Assembly: GCA_951635545.1 (NCBI GenBank)
Contig: OX620685.1
Coordinates: 2,976,001 to 3,040,000, forward strand
Source of the DNA: CAG-873 sp910578365
Lineage (GTDB): Bacteria > Bacteroidota > Bacteroidia > Bacteroidales > Muribaculaceae
Direction of reading: 5' to 3'
Length of the DNA: 64,000 nt
Under the pieces are notes generated by a model. That model searched no databases, was not told where the DNA came from, and saw only the letters and a program-made list of their open reading frames with translations. Made by a program: the position numbers and the translations under genes. This document shows, piece by piece, positions 16,705 through 25,750 of the stretch; the first letter of the stretch is position 1, and the number at the start of each line of letters is the position of its first letter.

Positions 16705-18669
16705 TTAGTTGGCGAAATCAACCGATACTCCAAGCTGCAGGCGGCGCGGGTTCAGCGGATAGTTGACTGCCGAAAAGTAGTTGTTTCCGCCGAATATTCC
16801 CTGGTTGATGTGCGACATCATCACGTAGAAGCGGGTCTTGCTTAGCTTGAAGTTCAAATACAGGTTCATAAAGGGGTAGTTGCCCAGCTTTACTTCCTGC
16901 TGGTTGGCGAACGTGGCCGTAGCCGGCTGGTATGCGGGCGCATAGTAGCCGGTGTAGTAGTCGCAGTCTATGCCGGCCTGAACAAACAAGGTGGCTATCT
17001 TGAACTTGAAATATAAATTAGAATACACTGCAAACTGCGGCAGAGGCACTACCGCCTGGTCGGACGAGGTCTGATAGGTGAGGGCGTTATCCCAGTGCAA
17101 AGGGCCTGCATGGAGGTTTTGCCACAGCCGCAACGACAATACCTGTACGTTGGAGCTGTGCTGCATTGGAGTGAAGTCAGGCCCGAAGTAAATATGGTTC
17201 TGCAGGTTCGTCACCGAGGCCTCGAATGTGGTGCCGCTGCGGTCGTAGTCGAGGCGTCCGCCGAAGCGTACCGAGCGCTCCTTGCCGAATTTGTTCTGCC
17301 AGATGAAGTGGTTCGAGAGGTAATTGTTCATCAGATAAGGCGCTGCCTCGTTGCGGAAGGAGCCGAACGCGGTCAGGCGCAGCGAGTCGCCAAGCAGCGG
17401 GAAGCGGGTGTTGATGTCGCCTTCGATTCTGACATCGCCGGCAGCCGGCCCAATGATGCCGAACTGAGCGTTGGCGCGGTAGGTCAGAATGGAGCCTTTC
17501 TGCTTGGTCAGCTGTCCGCCCACCCACAGTAGATTCTCTGTGGCGGCCGGATTGATGCCGCTGATTCCGGCGGGGAAGGGGGTGAGGCCGAAGTCGGGAT
17601 TCATACGGTCGATGGTGTCGGCGGTCTGGTTATAGCGGCGTACTTCGTGGGTGAGGTATGCGGCCAGTCCGAACTTGGCGTAACGGTGAAAGCCTTCGAG
17701 CAGTGATATGCCTAAAGTGTTTTGCAGGCTCCAATAGGTTGTGCGGTCGCGGGTAAAGTCAGGATTCAGGTAGGTATTGGCAAAGAATTCGCGTGTTTCA
17801 GTGGGCGATGTGTCGTTGAACGAGTGTCGTCCGCTGTTGAAATTCAGGCTCCATATCAGCGATGTCACCGGTATATAGGTGCGGTTTACTGTGGTGTCGT
17901 TTACCGCCTCTTCGTGCCAGTATCCTATTTTGTAGCGGTGGTTAAGAAACAGCTGGTCGCCGGCCACACGTGTGTGGGCGTCGTTCAGTCTGGTAGGTAT
18001 CTGCTTGGCGTTAACTTTGTCGACACCGCCCTGTAGCTCGGCAGGGTCGGTAATCCACAGCACGTCTTCAATGCCGCCGTTCTCCTTGTTTACTGAGTTA
18101 TAGTGGTAGTAGAATCCTTGAAACTCGTAGCGGTCGCCCATATAAGAGCCGGAGAAGCCCCATTCGAGGTTCTTTACCGCCTGGTTCTCATAGCTGCCTT
18201 TGGAGTAGATATAGTCGAGCAGCGCACCTACCTGTGCGCGCTTGTTGATGTTGCCCGAGAATATGGCGTTCAGGCGCTCCTGGGCATCCTGTTTGCCTCC
18301 GCCGAAGTTGTAGCTCAGCAGAGTCATGGGTATGCGGGTATTGTAAAAGCGTGTATTGGCCAGCGAAGGCAGCCAGGGCTTTAGGGCATCGCGGAAAAAG
18401 AAGTCGGAAATGCCCTGCTGCTCTGCAAAAATCATGTTTTTGCCTTCTGCGCCGTAGTTGCCGGTTGTGGCGTATGCCGCCGACTGCCCCGAGGGTACGA
18501 AGCGCAGCGAGTAGTTTTCGTAAAGTGTGTCGATGGTCGACGGTTCGCGCAGGCCAAGCCGGTCGGCAAGAGTCCAGCTGTACGATGGCTCTACCACAGG
18601 CGGTTTGGCCCATATTACAGTAGCTCCGAAGACCAGAGCGGACAATATGATAAGTTTGCGTGGTTTCAC
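16705..18669 (-). CDS. Outer-membrane beta-barrel protein, Porin_10 type
   Basis: The 654-residue protein has an N-terminal signal peptide (MKPRKLIILSALVFGATVIWA). It is rich in alternating aromatic and polar strands and ends with FAN, consistent with an outer-membrane barrel. Features such as NTRFYNTRIPMTLLSYNFGG and the NLYLNFKLSKTRFYVMMSHINQG end match the Bacteroidota putative porin family. The substrate is unknown. It is the first gene of a probable three-gene transcript with the binding lipoprotein and DUF4924 gene. The GH3 gene upstream ends 38 bases before its start. Confidence 0.8.
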   Translation of the reverse strand: MKPRKLIILSALVFGATVIWAKPPVVEPSYSWTLADRLGLREPSTIDTLYENYSLRFVPSGQSAAYATTGNYGAEGKNMIFAEQQGISDFFFRDALKPWLPSLANTRFYNTRIPMTLLSYNFGGGKQDAQERLNAIFSGNINKRAQVGALLDYIYSKGSYENQAVKNLEWGFSGSYMGDRYEFQGFYYHYNSVNKENGGIEDVLWITDPAELQGGVDKVNAKQIPTRLNDAHTRVAGDQLFLNHRYKIGYWHEEAVNDTTVNRTYIPVTSLIWSLNFNSGRHSFNDTSPTETREFFANTYLNPDFTRDRTTYWSLQNTLGISLLEGFHRYAKFGLAAYLTHEVRRYNQTADTIDRMNPDFGLTPFPAGISGINPAATENLLWVGGQLTKQKGSILTYRANAQFGIIGPAAGDVRIEGDINTRFPLLGDSLRLTAFGSFRNEAAPYLMNNYLSNHFIWQNKFGKERSVRFGGRLDYDRSGTTFEASVTNLQNHIYFGPDFTPMQHSSNVQVLSLRLWQNLHAGPLHWDNALTYQTSSDQAVVPLPQFAVYSNLYFKFKIATLFVQAGIDCDYYTGYYAPAYQPATATFANQQEVKLGNYPFMNLYLNFKLSKTRFYVMMSHINQGIFGGNNYFSAVNYPLNPRRLQLGVSVDFAN

Positions 18670-18707
18670 ACGGCAAAGTTACTAATTTTTGCCCGTACCT
18701 GCAAGTG

Positions 18708-20966
18708 TCAGTCAAATATCCTGGTGCTGTCGACTGCAACCGTTATGGCTTCTGTGCCTACGCTCAGACGGAACTCGCCCCGCTCCACAACCCACTTGCC
18801 GTCGGGGTTCACAAAGGCGAGCTCGCGCACCGGCAGGCTGAACTCCACCGTGATATCCTCGCCTGCTTCCAGATGGTGTTTGCTGAATGCCCGCAGGCGC
18901 CGGTTGTCGGGCGATACCGAGGCCACAAGGTCGCTGCTGTAAAGCAGCACACTCTCCTTGCCTCGTAGCTTGCCGCTGTTGCGCAGTTTCACCTTCAGGA
19001 GTATTATATCGTCGGGGCTGTAGACACTGCGATCGGTGGTGAGTCCGCTGTATTCGAAGGTGGTGTAGCTCAGGCCATGGCCGAATGACCACTGCACTTC
19101 TACCGAGGCATCGTAATTGTAAGCTCCCGCCATTGTGGGCACACACTCACCCTTTTTGTAGTCGTAGGGTATGAAAGCTCCGTGGTAACGCGGATAGCTT
19201 ATGGGCATGCGGCCGCTGAAATTCTCGTCGCCTGCCAGCAGCATGGCCAGCGCATCGCCGCCGTAGTTTCCCGGCAGCATTATGTTCACTATCGCCGAGG
19301 CAAGAGGTTCGATTTCAGGAATCAGGCGCGGACGTCCTTGGTTGAGAATCAGCAGCAGAGGCTTGCCTGTGGCCGCCAGACGGCGTACAAGTTCGCGCTG
19401 GTTGGCCGACAGATGCAGGTCGTCGGTATTGCCGGGAGTTTCGCAATAACTGGTTTCGCCCACACAAGCCATAATCACGTCGGCCGATTCGGCGGCGCGG
19501 ACTGCACTGTCGAAGTCGGGTTCGTTCTCGCGTCCCCAGTCGTTCCAGTCGTGCGGGGCGTAGGTTACTCCGGGAGCATATATTATGTTGTCATTGCCGA
19601 AGCGCTGCCGCATGGCCTGCAGTATGGAGTTATGCTCTTGGGCGAAATCGTCGGTGAGCTGTCCCTGCCAGGTGTATGTCCAGCCTCCGTTCAGGGCGCG
19701 CATGCTGTCGGCGTTCGGGCCGGCAATCAGAATCCTGGAGCCGTGTTTCAGCGGCAGGAGGTGGCCGTCATTTTTCAGCAGCACCATCGATTCGACGGCG
19801 GCGCGTGTGGAGTCGTCGGCAAACTCGCGGCTGCCGAACAGCGGATAGTCGTCAGCGCAGGTATCGGGCGTTTCAAAAAGGCCCAGACGCATTTTCATTC
19901 GCAGCACACGCGCGCAGGCATCGTCGATGCGGCTCATCGGCACCGCGTTTTCTTCGACGAGTTCTTTGAGCAGTGTGCAGAAGTCGGTCGAGTAGGGTTC
20001 CATGGCCATGTCGATGCCGGCGTTGATCGCCAGAGCTATGGCCTCCTTTTTATCGTGGGCCACATACTCGCGGTTCCACAGATTGTCGATGTCGGCCCAG
20101 TCGGTGACTATTACCCCGTCCCAGTTCAGCTCCTGCTTCAGCCAGCGGGTGAGGTATCGGGCGTTGGCATGGAAAGGCACTCCGTTGTTTGTGGTGCTGT
20201 TGACCATCACCGACAGTGCGCCTCCCTCGTGGATTGCCTTGCGGTATGGCTCGAAGTGCTTTTCACGCATTTCCATCTCGCCAATTGAACTGTGGGTACG
20301 GTCGCGTCCGCTTACCGGCGAGCCGTAGCCCATGAAGTGCTTGAGGCAGGCGGCGATATGAAATCGGTCGATATTCGCGGGGTCGGGGCCCTGAAGACCC
20401 TCGACGGCCGCAGTGCCCATGGCTGCATTCAGATAAGCGTCCTCGCCGAAGTTTTCGAATACCCTTGGCCACAGAGGGTTGCGGCTGAGGTCGACTGTGG
20501 GATTGAAAGTCCAGGGCACGTCGCATGCTCGGGTTTCGTACGCGGTAATCTCGGCACCGCGGCGGACAAGGGCGGAGTTGAAAGTTGCCGCCATGTTGAT
20601 GTTGTGCGGCAGTATGGTGGCTCCGATGGCGTAGTTGGCTCCGTGGTTCATGTCCAGACCGTAGATGCAGGGTATGCCGGTGGCTTGTATCGAAGCCTTC
20701 TGCAGCTGCGACACAATGCAGTGCCATTGCTGCGGAGTAAGAGCGGTGTCGGCCACATTTAATACAGAGCCGACTTTATGGCGCGATATTACATCGTCGA
20801 GCCGTTCCTGCGGTATGGCCATATCGGGCCGTTCGGCAGGCTCGAACTTGCCGCCGAGCACACCCAGGGTCAGCTGGGTCATCTGGCCTATTTTTTCTTC
20901 AAGGGTCATGCGTTGCAGCAGAGCGGCGACACGCTTCTCGATATCCGTATTCCTGAGGGTATTCAT
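18708..20966 (-). CDS. Glycoside hydrolase family 3 (beta-glucosidase-like)
   Basis: The 752-residue protein has the GH3 N-terminal barrel (RMTLEEKIGQMTQL), catalytic nucleophile region WDGVIVTDWADI, the C-terminal alpha/beta domain with KPLLLILNQGRPR, and a fibronectin-III-like end (FGHGLSYTTFEYSGL). It resembles BglX-type beta-glucosidases but starts MNTLRNTDIEKRV with no signal peptide, so it appears cytoplasmic. I use ATG 20964-20966 because a TATTTTTG promoter box at 20982-20989 covers the only earlier in-frame candidate, a TTG. Exact sugar specificity cannot be read from sequence. Confidence 0.9.
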   Translation of the reverse strand: MNTLRNTDIEKRVAALLQRMTLEEKIGQMTQLTLGVLGGKFEPAERPDMAIPQERLDDVISRHKVGSVLNVADTALTPQQWHCIVSQLQKASIQATGIPCIYGLDMNHGANYAIGATILPHNINMAATFNSALVRRGAEITAYETRACDVPWTFNPTVDLSRNPLWPRVFENFGEDAYLNAAMGTAAVEGLQGPDPANIDRFHIAACLKHFMGYGSPVSGRDRTHSSIGEMEMREKHFEPYRKAIHEGGALSVMVNSTTNNGVPFHANARYLTRWLKQELNWDGVIVTDWADIDNLWNREYVAHDKKEAIALAINAGIDMAMEPYSTDFCTLLKELVEENAVPMSRIDDACARVLRMKMRLGLFETPDTCADDYPLFGSREFADDSTRAAVESMVLLKNDGHLLPLKHGSRILIAGPNADSMRALNGGWTYTWQGQLTDDFAQEHNSILQAMRQRFGNDNIIYAPGVTYAPHDWNDWGRENEPDFDSAVRAAESADVIMACVGETSYCETPGNTDDLHLSANQRELVRRLAATGKPLLLILNQGRPRLIPEIEPLASAIVNIMLPGNYGGDALAMLLAGDENFSGRMPISYPRYHGAFIPYDYKKGECVPTMAGAYNYDASVEVQWSFGHGLSYTTFEYSGLTTDRSVYSPDDIILLKVKLRNSGKLRGKESVLLYSSDLVASVSPDNRRLRAFSKHHLEAGEDITVEFSLPVRELAFVNPDGKWVVERGEFRLSVGTEAITVAVDSTRIFD

Positions 20967-20981
20967 ATTGTAAGTTTTCTG

Positions 20982-20989
20982 CAAAAATA
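20982..20989 (-). promoter_or_regulatory. Probable GH3 gene promoter -7 box
   Basis: The minus strand reads TATTTTTG, 15 bases before the ATG at 20966. Confidence 0.45.
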
Positions 20990-21044
20990 AGCAAAATGTA
21001 TAAGATGCAGTTCGCGGATATTATCCTATTCTTTGCAAAATAAA

Positions 21045-21074
21045 ACGACCGGCATCGCGCGCGATGCCGGTCGT
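21045..21074 (-). terminator. Terminator after the S9 peptidase gene
   Basis: A perfect 30-bp palindrome (15-bp half ACGACCGGCATCGCG) lies 15 bases after the S9 stop. On the minus strand it is followed by TTTTATTTTG, a clear rho-independent layout. It isolates the S9 gene from the GH3 gene downstream. Confidence 0.85.
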
Positions 21075-21089
21075 ATAAGTTTTGATGTA

Positions 21090-23189
21090 TTATTTCAGCC
21101 AGTGGTCGAACCAGCGGAAGAAGAGCCGTTGCCACATCACTGCGTTCTGCGGTTTCAGAATCCAGTGGTTTTCGTCGGGGAATATAACCATTTCGGCCGG
21201 GATACCACGTAGCTTGGCCGCGTTAAAGGCTTCCATGCCCTGGCTGGCCAGGATTCGGTAGTCGTATTCGCCGTGGCTGACCATGATGGGAGTGTCCCAC
21301 TTGTCAACAAAGCGGTGTGGCGAATTGGCGAAAGTACGCTGAGCGGCAGCGTTGTCTTTTTCCCAGTAAGCGCCGCCCATATCCCAGTTGGCGAACCACA
21401 TTTCTTCGGTTTCCAGATACTGGGCCTCCATGTTGAAAATACCGGCGTGAGCCAGCAGCGCAGCAAAGCGCTTGTTATGGTTGCCGGCGAGCCAGTAAAC
21501 CGAGAAACCACCATAACTTGCGCCGCTTGCACCTATTTTGGCAGCGTTCACGTAGGGCTTTTCTTTCATATAGTCGACAGCAGCCAGATAGTCTTCCATG
21601 TTCTGTCCGGGATAGTCTTTCGAAATCTGGGCGTTCCATTCAGTGCCGAAGCCGGGCAGACCGCGGCGGTTGGGGGCAATTACGATATAGCCGTGCGAAG
21701 CCATCAGAGCGAAATTCCAGCGGTAGCTCCAGAACTGGCTTACAGCCTGCTGTGGGCCTCCCTGACAGTAAAGTAAGGCGGGGTACTGCTTGTCGGCGTT
21801 GAAATTCGGGGGCAGTACAGCCCATACAAGCATTTCCTTGCCGTCGGTAGTAGGCACATAGTGGCGCACCACGGTGGGCATGGTCAGCTGGCTGAAGATG
21901 GGTCCGTTGACATCGGTAAGGAGCTTTCCGTCGGCACCTTTCTTGTTCATTGTCACTTTGACTATTTCGTTGGGGCGCAGCATGGAGTGGTTCATGGTCA
22001 CTACGGTCTTGCTGTCAACGGGGCTAAGAGAGGTATAGTCCCATTCGCCGTCGGTGAGGCGGGTAATCTTGCGCGATTTCAGCTCAATGTTGAATACCGG
22101 AATAGTGCCCTGATAAGGTGCTGTAAACCACAGTTGCTTGCCGTCGGGGTTCCAGGCGAACTGGTCGATGGTGTAGTCCCAGTCGGCGGTGAGGTCGGTT
22201 TTTACGCCGGTCGCCATATCGAGCATCATCAGACGGTTTTTGTCCGACTCATAGCCGTCGTGTTCCATGCTCAGCCATGCCATTTTTGTACCGTCAGGCG
22301 AGAATGCAGGCATGGTGTCGTAGCCCATCATGCCTTCGGTGAGGTTACGTTCTGTGCCGTCGGCTATATTATAGAGGTAGAGGTCGCTGTTTGTGCTCAG
22401 GGCATATTCGAGGCCTTTTTTCTTGCGGCAGGTATATACCAGCTGTTTGCCGTCGGGAGTCCAGGCAAACGACTCCGGGCCGCCGAAAGGCTTCATGGGC
22501 GATTCGAATGGCTGGTCACCGAGGATGTCCTTGAGATTGTCGACCTTCACACCGTCGAATGTGCCTACAAGGGGGTGGGGTATTTCGGTTACCCACTCGT
22601 CCCAGTGTTTGTACATGAGGTCATCGACCACACGTCCGGTGGCTTTGGGCAGGTCCGGATAAATGTCGGCAGCGTTCTGAGCGTATTTTACGTTGCTGAT
22701 AAGCACCACCTGCTTTTCGTCGGGCGAGAACAGGAAGCCTCCGATACCTTTGGCCACATCGCTTATCTGACGGCGATCGGTGCCGTCGGCGTTCATTATC
22801 CACAGCTGCATCTTGCCGTCGGCGTCAGCGCTCATGAAGGCAATCTTGCTGCCACCGGTCATCCATACGGCACCGCTTTCGGATTGTTCGGTGGCGGTGA
22901 TGCGGGTAAGTCCGCTTCCGTCGATGTTCATTACATACAGGTCGTTGTTCGAGCGGTTCTGTTCAAGGTTTTCGTACGAAATGCCGAAAAGCACACGTTT
23001 GCCGTCGGGCGAAACCTGCGGGTCGCTTACACGTCCCAGGGCCTCGAGGGCGTCGATGTCGAATAATCCGCTTGCCGAGTGGAATTCGGGAATATCAATC
23101 ATGGGATTCCCGGTGGTTTCGGCCGTTCCCGCTGCCTGGGCAGCGGTGGCCAGCAGCAGTGCGCCGGCAGTCATAGCAATCTGTTTCAT
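21090..23189 (-). CDS. Secreted S9 family prolyl-oligopeptidase-type serine peptidase
   Basis: This 699-residue protein has a signal peptide (MKQIAMTAGALLLATAAQA). Its beta-propeller is built of repeated SPDGK/NPDGK blades (residues about 50-430), and a C-terminal alpha/beta hydrolase domain follows. The triad is visible: GASYGG with Ser558, HGEYDYR with Asp643, and ENHW with His675. The family cleaves short peptides, often after proline or acylated ends, and acts in the periplasm. The gene stands alone, with a strong terminator after it and 39 bases separating it from the IMPACT gene. Confidence 0.92.
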   Translation of the reverse strand: MKQIAMTAGALLLATAAQAAGTAETTGNPMIDIPEFHSASGLFDIDALEALGRVSDPQVSPDGKRVLFGISYENLEQNRSNNDLYVMNIDGSGLTRITATEQSESGAVWMTGGSKIAFMSADADGKMQLWIMNADGTDRRQISDVAKGIGGFLFSPDEKQVVLISNVKYAQNAADIYPDLPKATGRVVDDLMYKHWDEWVTEIPHPLVGTFDGVKVDNLKDILGDQPFESPMKPFGGPESFAWTPDGKQLVYTCRKKKGLEYALSTNSDLYLYNIADGTERNLTEGMMGYDTMPAFSPDGTKMAWLSMEHDGYESDKNRLMMLDMATGVKTDLTADWDYTIDQFAWNPDGKQLWFTAPYQGTIPVFNIELKSRKITRLTDGEWDYTSLSPVDSKTVVTMNHSMLRPNEIVKVTMNKKGADGKLLTDVNGPIFSQLTMPTVVRHYVPTTDGKEMLVWAVLPPNFNADKQYPALLYCQGGPQQAVSQFWSYRWNFALMASHGYIVIAPNRRGLPGFGTEWNAQISKDYPGQNMEDYLAAVDYMKEKPYVNAAKIGASGASYGGFSVYWLAGNHNKRFAALLAHAGIFNMEAQYLETEEMWFANWDMGGAYWEKDNAAAQRTFANSPHRFVDKWDTPIMVSHGEYDYRILASQGMEAFNAAKLRGIPAEMVIFPDENHWILKPQNAVMWQRLFFRWFDHWLK

Positions 23190-23228
23190 TCTGGTTTATT
23201 TAAGGGATTTGATTTCTATACGTTGGAG

Positions 23229-23837
23229 TCACATGGCATCTTGGCTGTCCTCGGCCAGACTTACGCCGTCGATGTCGGTCAGGCGTGCACATAGGGCAGG
23301 ACGGTCATCGAGCTTGCAGCTTAGAGTCATGGAGCATACATTGTCGAACTGCTGATTCACCACACTCACGTCGGCGCCTTTGGTAAGACGCATCACGTCG
23401 TTCATGGCCAGATACGGAAAAGTGAAAGTTACGGTAGCCATTTCACTGAGTTCAATAATCTCACCGGCTTCGATGACGTCGCGGGCAGCCTGTCGGTATG
23501 CCGCAATCAGGCCCGAAGTGCCGAGTTTGATACCTCCGAAATAGCGTACCACCACAATTACCACATCGGTGAGCCCGAAACTGTTGATTTGGCCGAGAAT
23601 AGGCTTTCCGGCTGTACCCGAGGGCTCGCCGTTGTCGCTGCTCAGAAAATCGGTGCGTCCGGCGCCGAGCATATATGCCCAGCATACATGGCGGGCATCG
23701 TGGTAGCGGCGACCATATTCGGCTATGACAGCCTTGGCCTCATCGGCGTTGCATGCCGGGTGAGCGAAAGCCAGAAACTTGCTCATCTTTTCCTTAAAGA
23801 TGGCCTCACATGGTGATTTTAGGGTCAGATAGTTCAT
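23229..23837 (-). CDS. IMPACT/YigZ family protein
   Basis: Starting at ATG 23835-23837 gives 202 residues (MNYLTLKSPCEAIFKEKMSKF). The conserved UPF0029 core is present: YRxDARHVCWAYMLG-like, the GEPSGTAGKPILG motif, and VVRYFGGIKLGTSGLIAAYRQAA. A ferredoxin-like C-terminal domain follows. The family is linked to translation control in eukaryotes (IMPACT), and its bacterial role is poorly defined. An in-frame ATG 33 bases further upstream is possible but matches the family less well. It lies upstream of the S9 gene on the same strand. Confidence 0.9.
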   Translation of the reverse strand: MNYLTLKSPCEAIFKEKMSKFLAFAHPACNADEAKAVIAEYGRRYHDARHVCWAYMLGAGRTDFLSSDNGEPSGTAGKPILGQINSFGLTDVVIVVVRYFGGIKLGTSGLIAAYRQAARDVIEAGEIIELSEMATVTFTFPYLAMNDVMRLTKGADVSVVNQQFDNVCSMTLSCKLDDRPALCARLTDIDGVSLAEDSQDAM

Positions 23838-23897
23838 CGTTGCCGCAAAATTACAAAAAATCCGGAGCATATTGGCGCATGGTTAATAAAAATTTTC

Positions 23898-23905
23898 TAA
23901 ATTTG
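23898..23905 (+). promoter_or_regulatory. Probable promoter -7 box of the cytochrome bd operon
   Basis: TAAATTTG lies 32 bases upstream of the DUF4492 start codon. A -33 element is not clear. Confidence 0.5.
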
Positions 23906-23937
23906 TTTTTCGGATGCAAAACTAATAAGAATTACGG

Positions 23938-24192
23938 ATGGTTTATAAAACTATGAACCTGTTTCAACGCATATATCATTTTTATGCCGACGGTTTCCGA
24001 GGCATGACCGTAGGCCGGACTCTGTGGATTGTAATCATTATCAAACTGGTGGTGATGTTCGCTGTTATACGGCTGTTTTTTATGCCCGATATTCTTGGCG
24101 GTTTCGACAACGATACACAGCGGGCAGAGGCAGTGCGCGAACACCTCAGCCAAATCAATAATAGAATTAATATAAAAATCAAAACTATATAA
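23938..24192 (+). CDS. DUF4492 small membrane protein, first gene of the cydAB operon
   Basis: The 84-residue protein reads FQRIYHFYADGFRGMTVGRTLW followed by one transmembrane helix (IVIIIKLVVMFAVIRLFFM). A polar tail ends the chain. This matches DUF4492, which in Bacteroidota is commonly found immediately before cydA. One base separates its stop from the cydA ATG, so the genes are coupled. A role as a small accessory subunit or assembly factor of the bd oxidase, as CydX is in E. coli, is inference from position. A second ATG at codon 6 (MNLFQRIY) could be the true start. Confidence 0.85.
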   Translation: MVYKTMNLFQRIYHFYADGFRGMTVGRTLWIVIIIKLVVMFAVIRLFFMPDILGGFDNDTQRAEAVREHLSQINNRINIKIKTI

Positions 24193-24193
24193 C

Positions 24194-25750
24194 ATGGATC
24201 TATTAGCAACCGTCAACTGGTCGAGGGCACAGTTCGCTCTTACGGCCATGTACCATTGGCTATTCGTGCCGCTGACCATTGGTCTGGCACTGATAGTGGC
24301 CATTATGGAAACTATCTACTACCGCACCCGCAACGAACGATGGAAAGGACTTACAAAGTTCTGGATGGCTTTGTTCGGCATCAACTTCGCCATAGGCGTG
24401 GCCACCGGCCTGATTCTTGAATTCGAGTTCGGAACCAACTGGTCGAACTACTCGTGGTTTGTGGGAGATATTTTCGGCGCGCCGCTGGCAATCGAGGGGA
24501 TATTCGCATTCTTTCTCGAAGCGACTTTTGTTGCCGTGATGTTCTTTGGCTGGAAGAAAGTGTCGCCCGGATTCCACCTTGCGTCGACCTGGCTTACTGC
24601 GTTCGGAGTGGCCTTGTCGGCATGGTGGATTCTGGTAGCCAACGCATGGATGCAGTATCCCGTGGGTATGGAATTCGACCCCGACCAGATGCGAAATGTG
24701 ATGACCGACTTCTCGGCTGTGGCGCTGTCGCCTGTGGCGGTGAACAAATTTTTTCATGCTGTGTTCAGCACCTGGACTCTTGCCGGTGTGTTTGTGGTCG
24801 GTGTAAGCGCCTGGCTGCTATGGCGCAAGCGTAATATCGAAGCGGCTAGACTGTCGCTTAAGATTGGTACCTGGGTTGGTTTGGCAGGTATAGTCCTTAC
24901 CCTCTGGACCGGCGACGGTTCGGCTGTGAACGTAGCCAGAGTACAGCCTATGAAACTTGCTGCCATGGAAGGCCTTTACGACGGTAAAGTGGGTCAGGAA
25001 CTCGTTGGTTTTGGATTTGTGAACACCGACAAGAAACCCGGCGACGACCTCCCCGCAATCCATGCCGAAATAAGCATACCTTACGGACTGTCGGTACTCG
25101 CCAACCACGACCCCAACAGCTTTGTGCCCGGCATCAACGACCTTATCAAAGGCGTAAGCCTTACCCCTCAGGGCGATACAATCAACACCGTGAGCTATGC
25201 CGAACGCATAAGCATGGGCCGTGAAGCCCGCGAGGCTCTCGCCGCATACAGCACTGCCCGCAAATCAGGCGATGAAAGTGCTGCGGCAACCGCTCTGAAA
25301 ACTCTCCGCGATAACTACAAATACTTTGGTTACGGCTATTTCGACGAACCGGCCGATGCAGTTCCGCCTGTGGCAACCACCTTCTATAGTTTCCGTGTGA
25401 TGGTAATCACCGGCGGCTATCTGCTGTTGCTGTTTGTAATGCTTATATTTGTATATTATCGCAAGCCCGAGTTTTTAGAGAAACCATGGCTGCACTGGGT
25501 GTGCATCATCAGCATACCGCTGGTGTGGATTTGCTCGCAGGCCGGCTGGGTACTGGCCGAAGTGGGCCGACAGCCTTGGACAATCCAGGATTTGCTGCCT
25601 GTTCAGGCCGCTGTCAGCGCCATACCATCAAGCAATGTTGTGCTTACATTCTGTCTGTTCGCGCTGCTGTTCACTATGCTGCTGGCAGCAGAAATCAGCA
25701 TAATGCTGCGATATATCTCACGTAAATCGAAAACAAACATAATGGAATGA
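24194..25750 (+). CDS. cydA: Cytochrome bd ubiquinol oxidase subunit I
   Basis: This 518-residue polytopic protein starts with the haem-ligand region SRAQFALTAMYHWLFVPLTIGLAL (His21). It carries GRQPWTIQDLLPVQAAVS near the C-terminus, the conserved family signature. The periplasmic Q-loop lies between the helices after about residue 250. CydA carries haems b558, b595 and d and oxidises quinol, reducing oxygen at very low concentration. That fits an anaerobe or nanaerobe of the gut. It overlaps cydB by 4 bp. Confidence 0.97.
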   Translation: MDLLATVNWSRAQFALTAMYHWLFVPLTIGLALIVAIMETIYYRTRNERWKGLTKFWMALFGINFAIGVATGLILEFEFGTNWSNYSWFVGDIFGAPLAIEGIFAFFLEATFVAVMFFGWKKVSPGFHLASTWLTAFGVALSAWWILVANAWMQYPVGMEFDPDQMRNVMTDFSAVALSPVAVNKFFHAVFSTWTLAGVFVVGVSAWLLWRKRNIEAARLSLKIGTWVGLAGIVLTLWTGDGSAVNVARVQPMKLAAMEGLYDGKVGQELVGFGFVNTDKKPGDDLPAIHAEISIPYGLSVLANHDPNSFVPGINDLIKGVSLTPQGDTINTVSYAERISMGREAREALAAYSTARKSGDESAAATALKTLRDNYKYFGYGYFDEPADAVPPVATTFYSFRVMVITGGYLLLLFVMLIFVYYRKPEFLEKPWLHWVCIISIPLVWICSQAGWVLAEVGRQPWTIQDLLPVQAAVSAIPSSNVVLTFCLFALLFTMLLAAEISIMLRYISRKSKTNIME

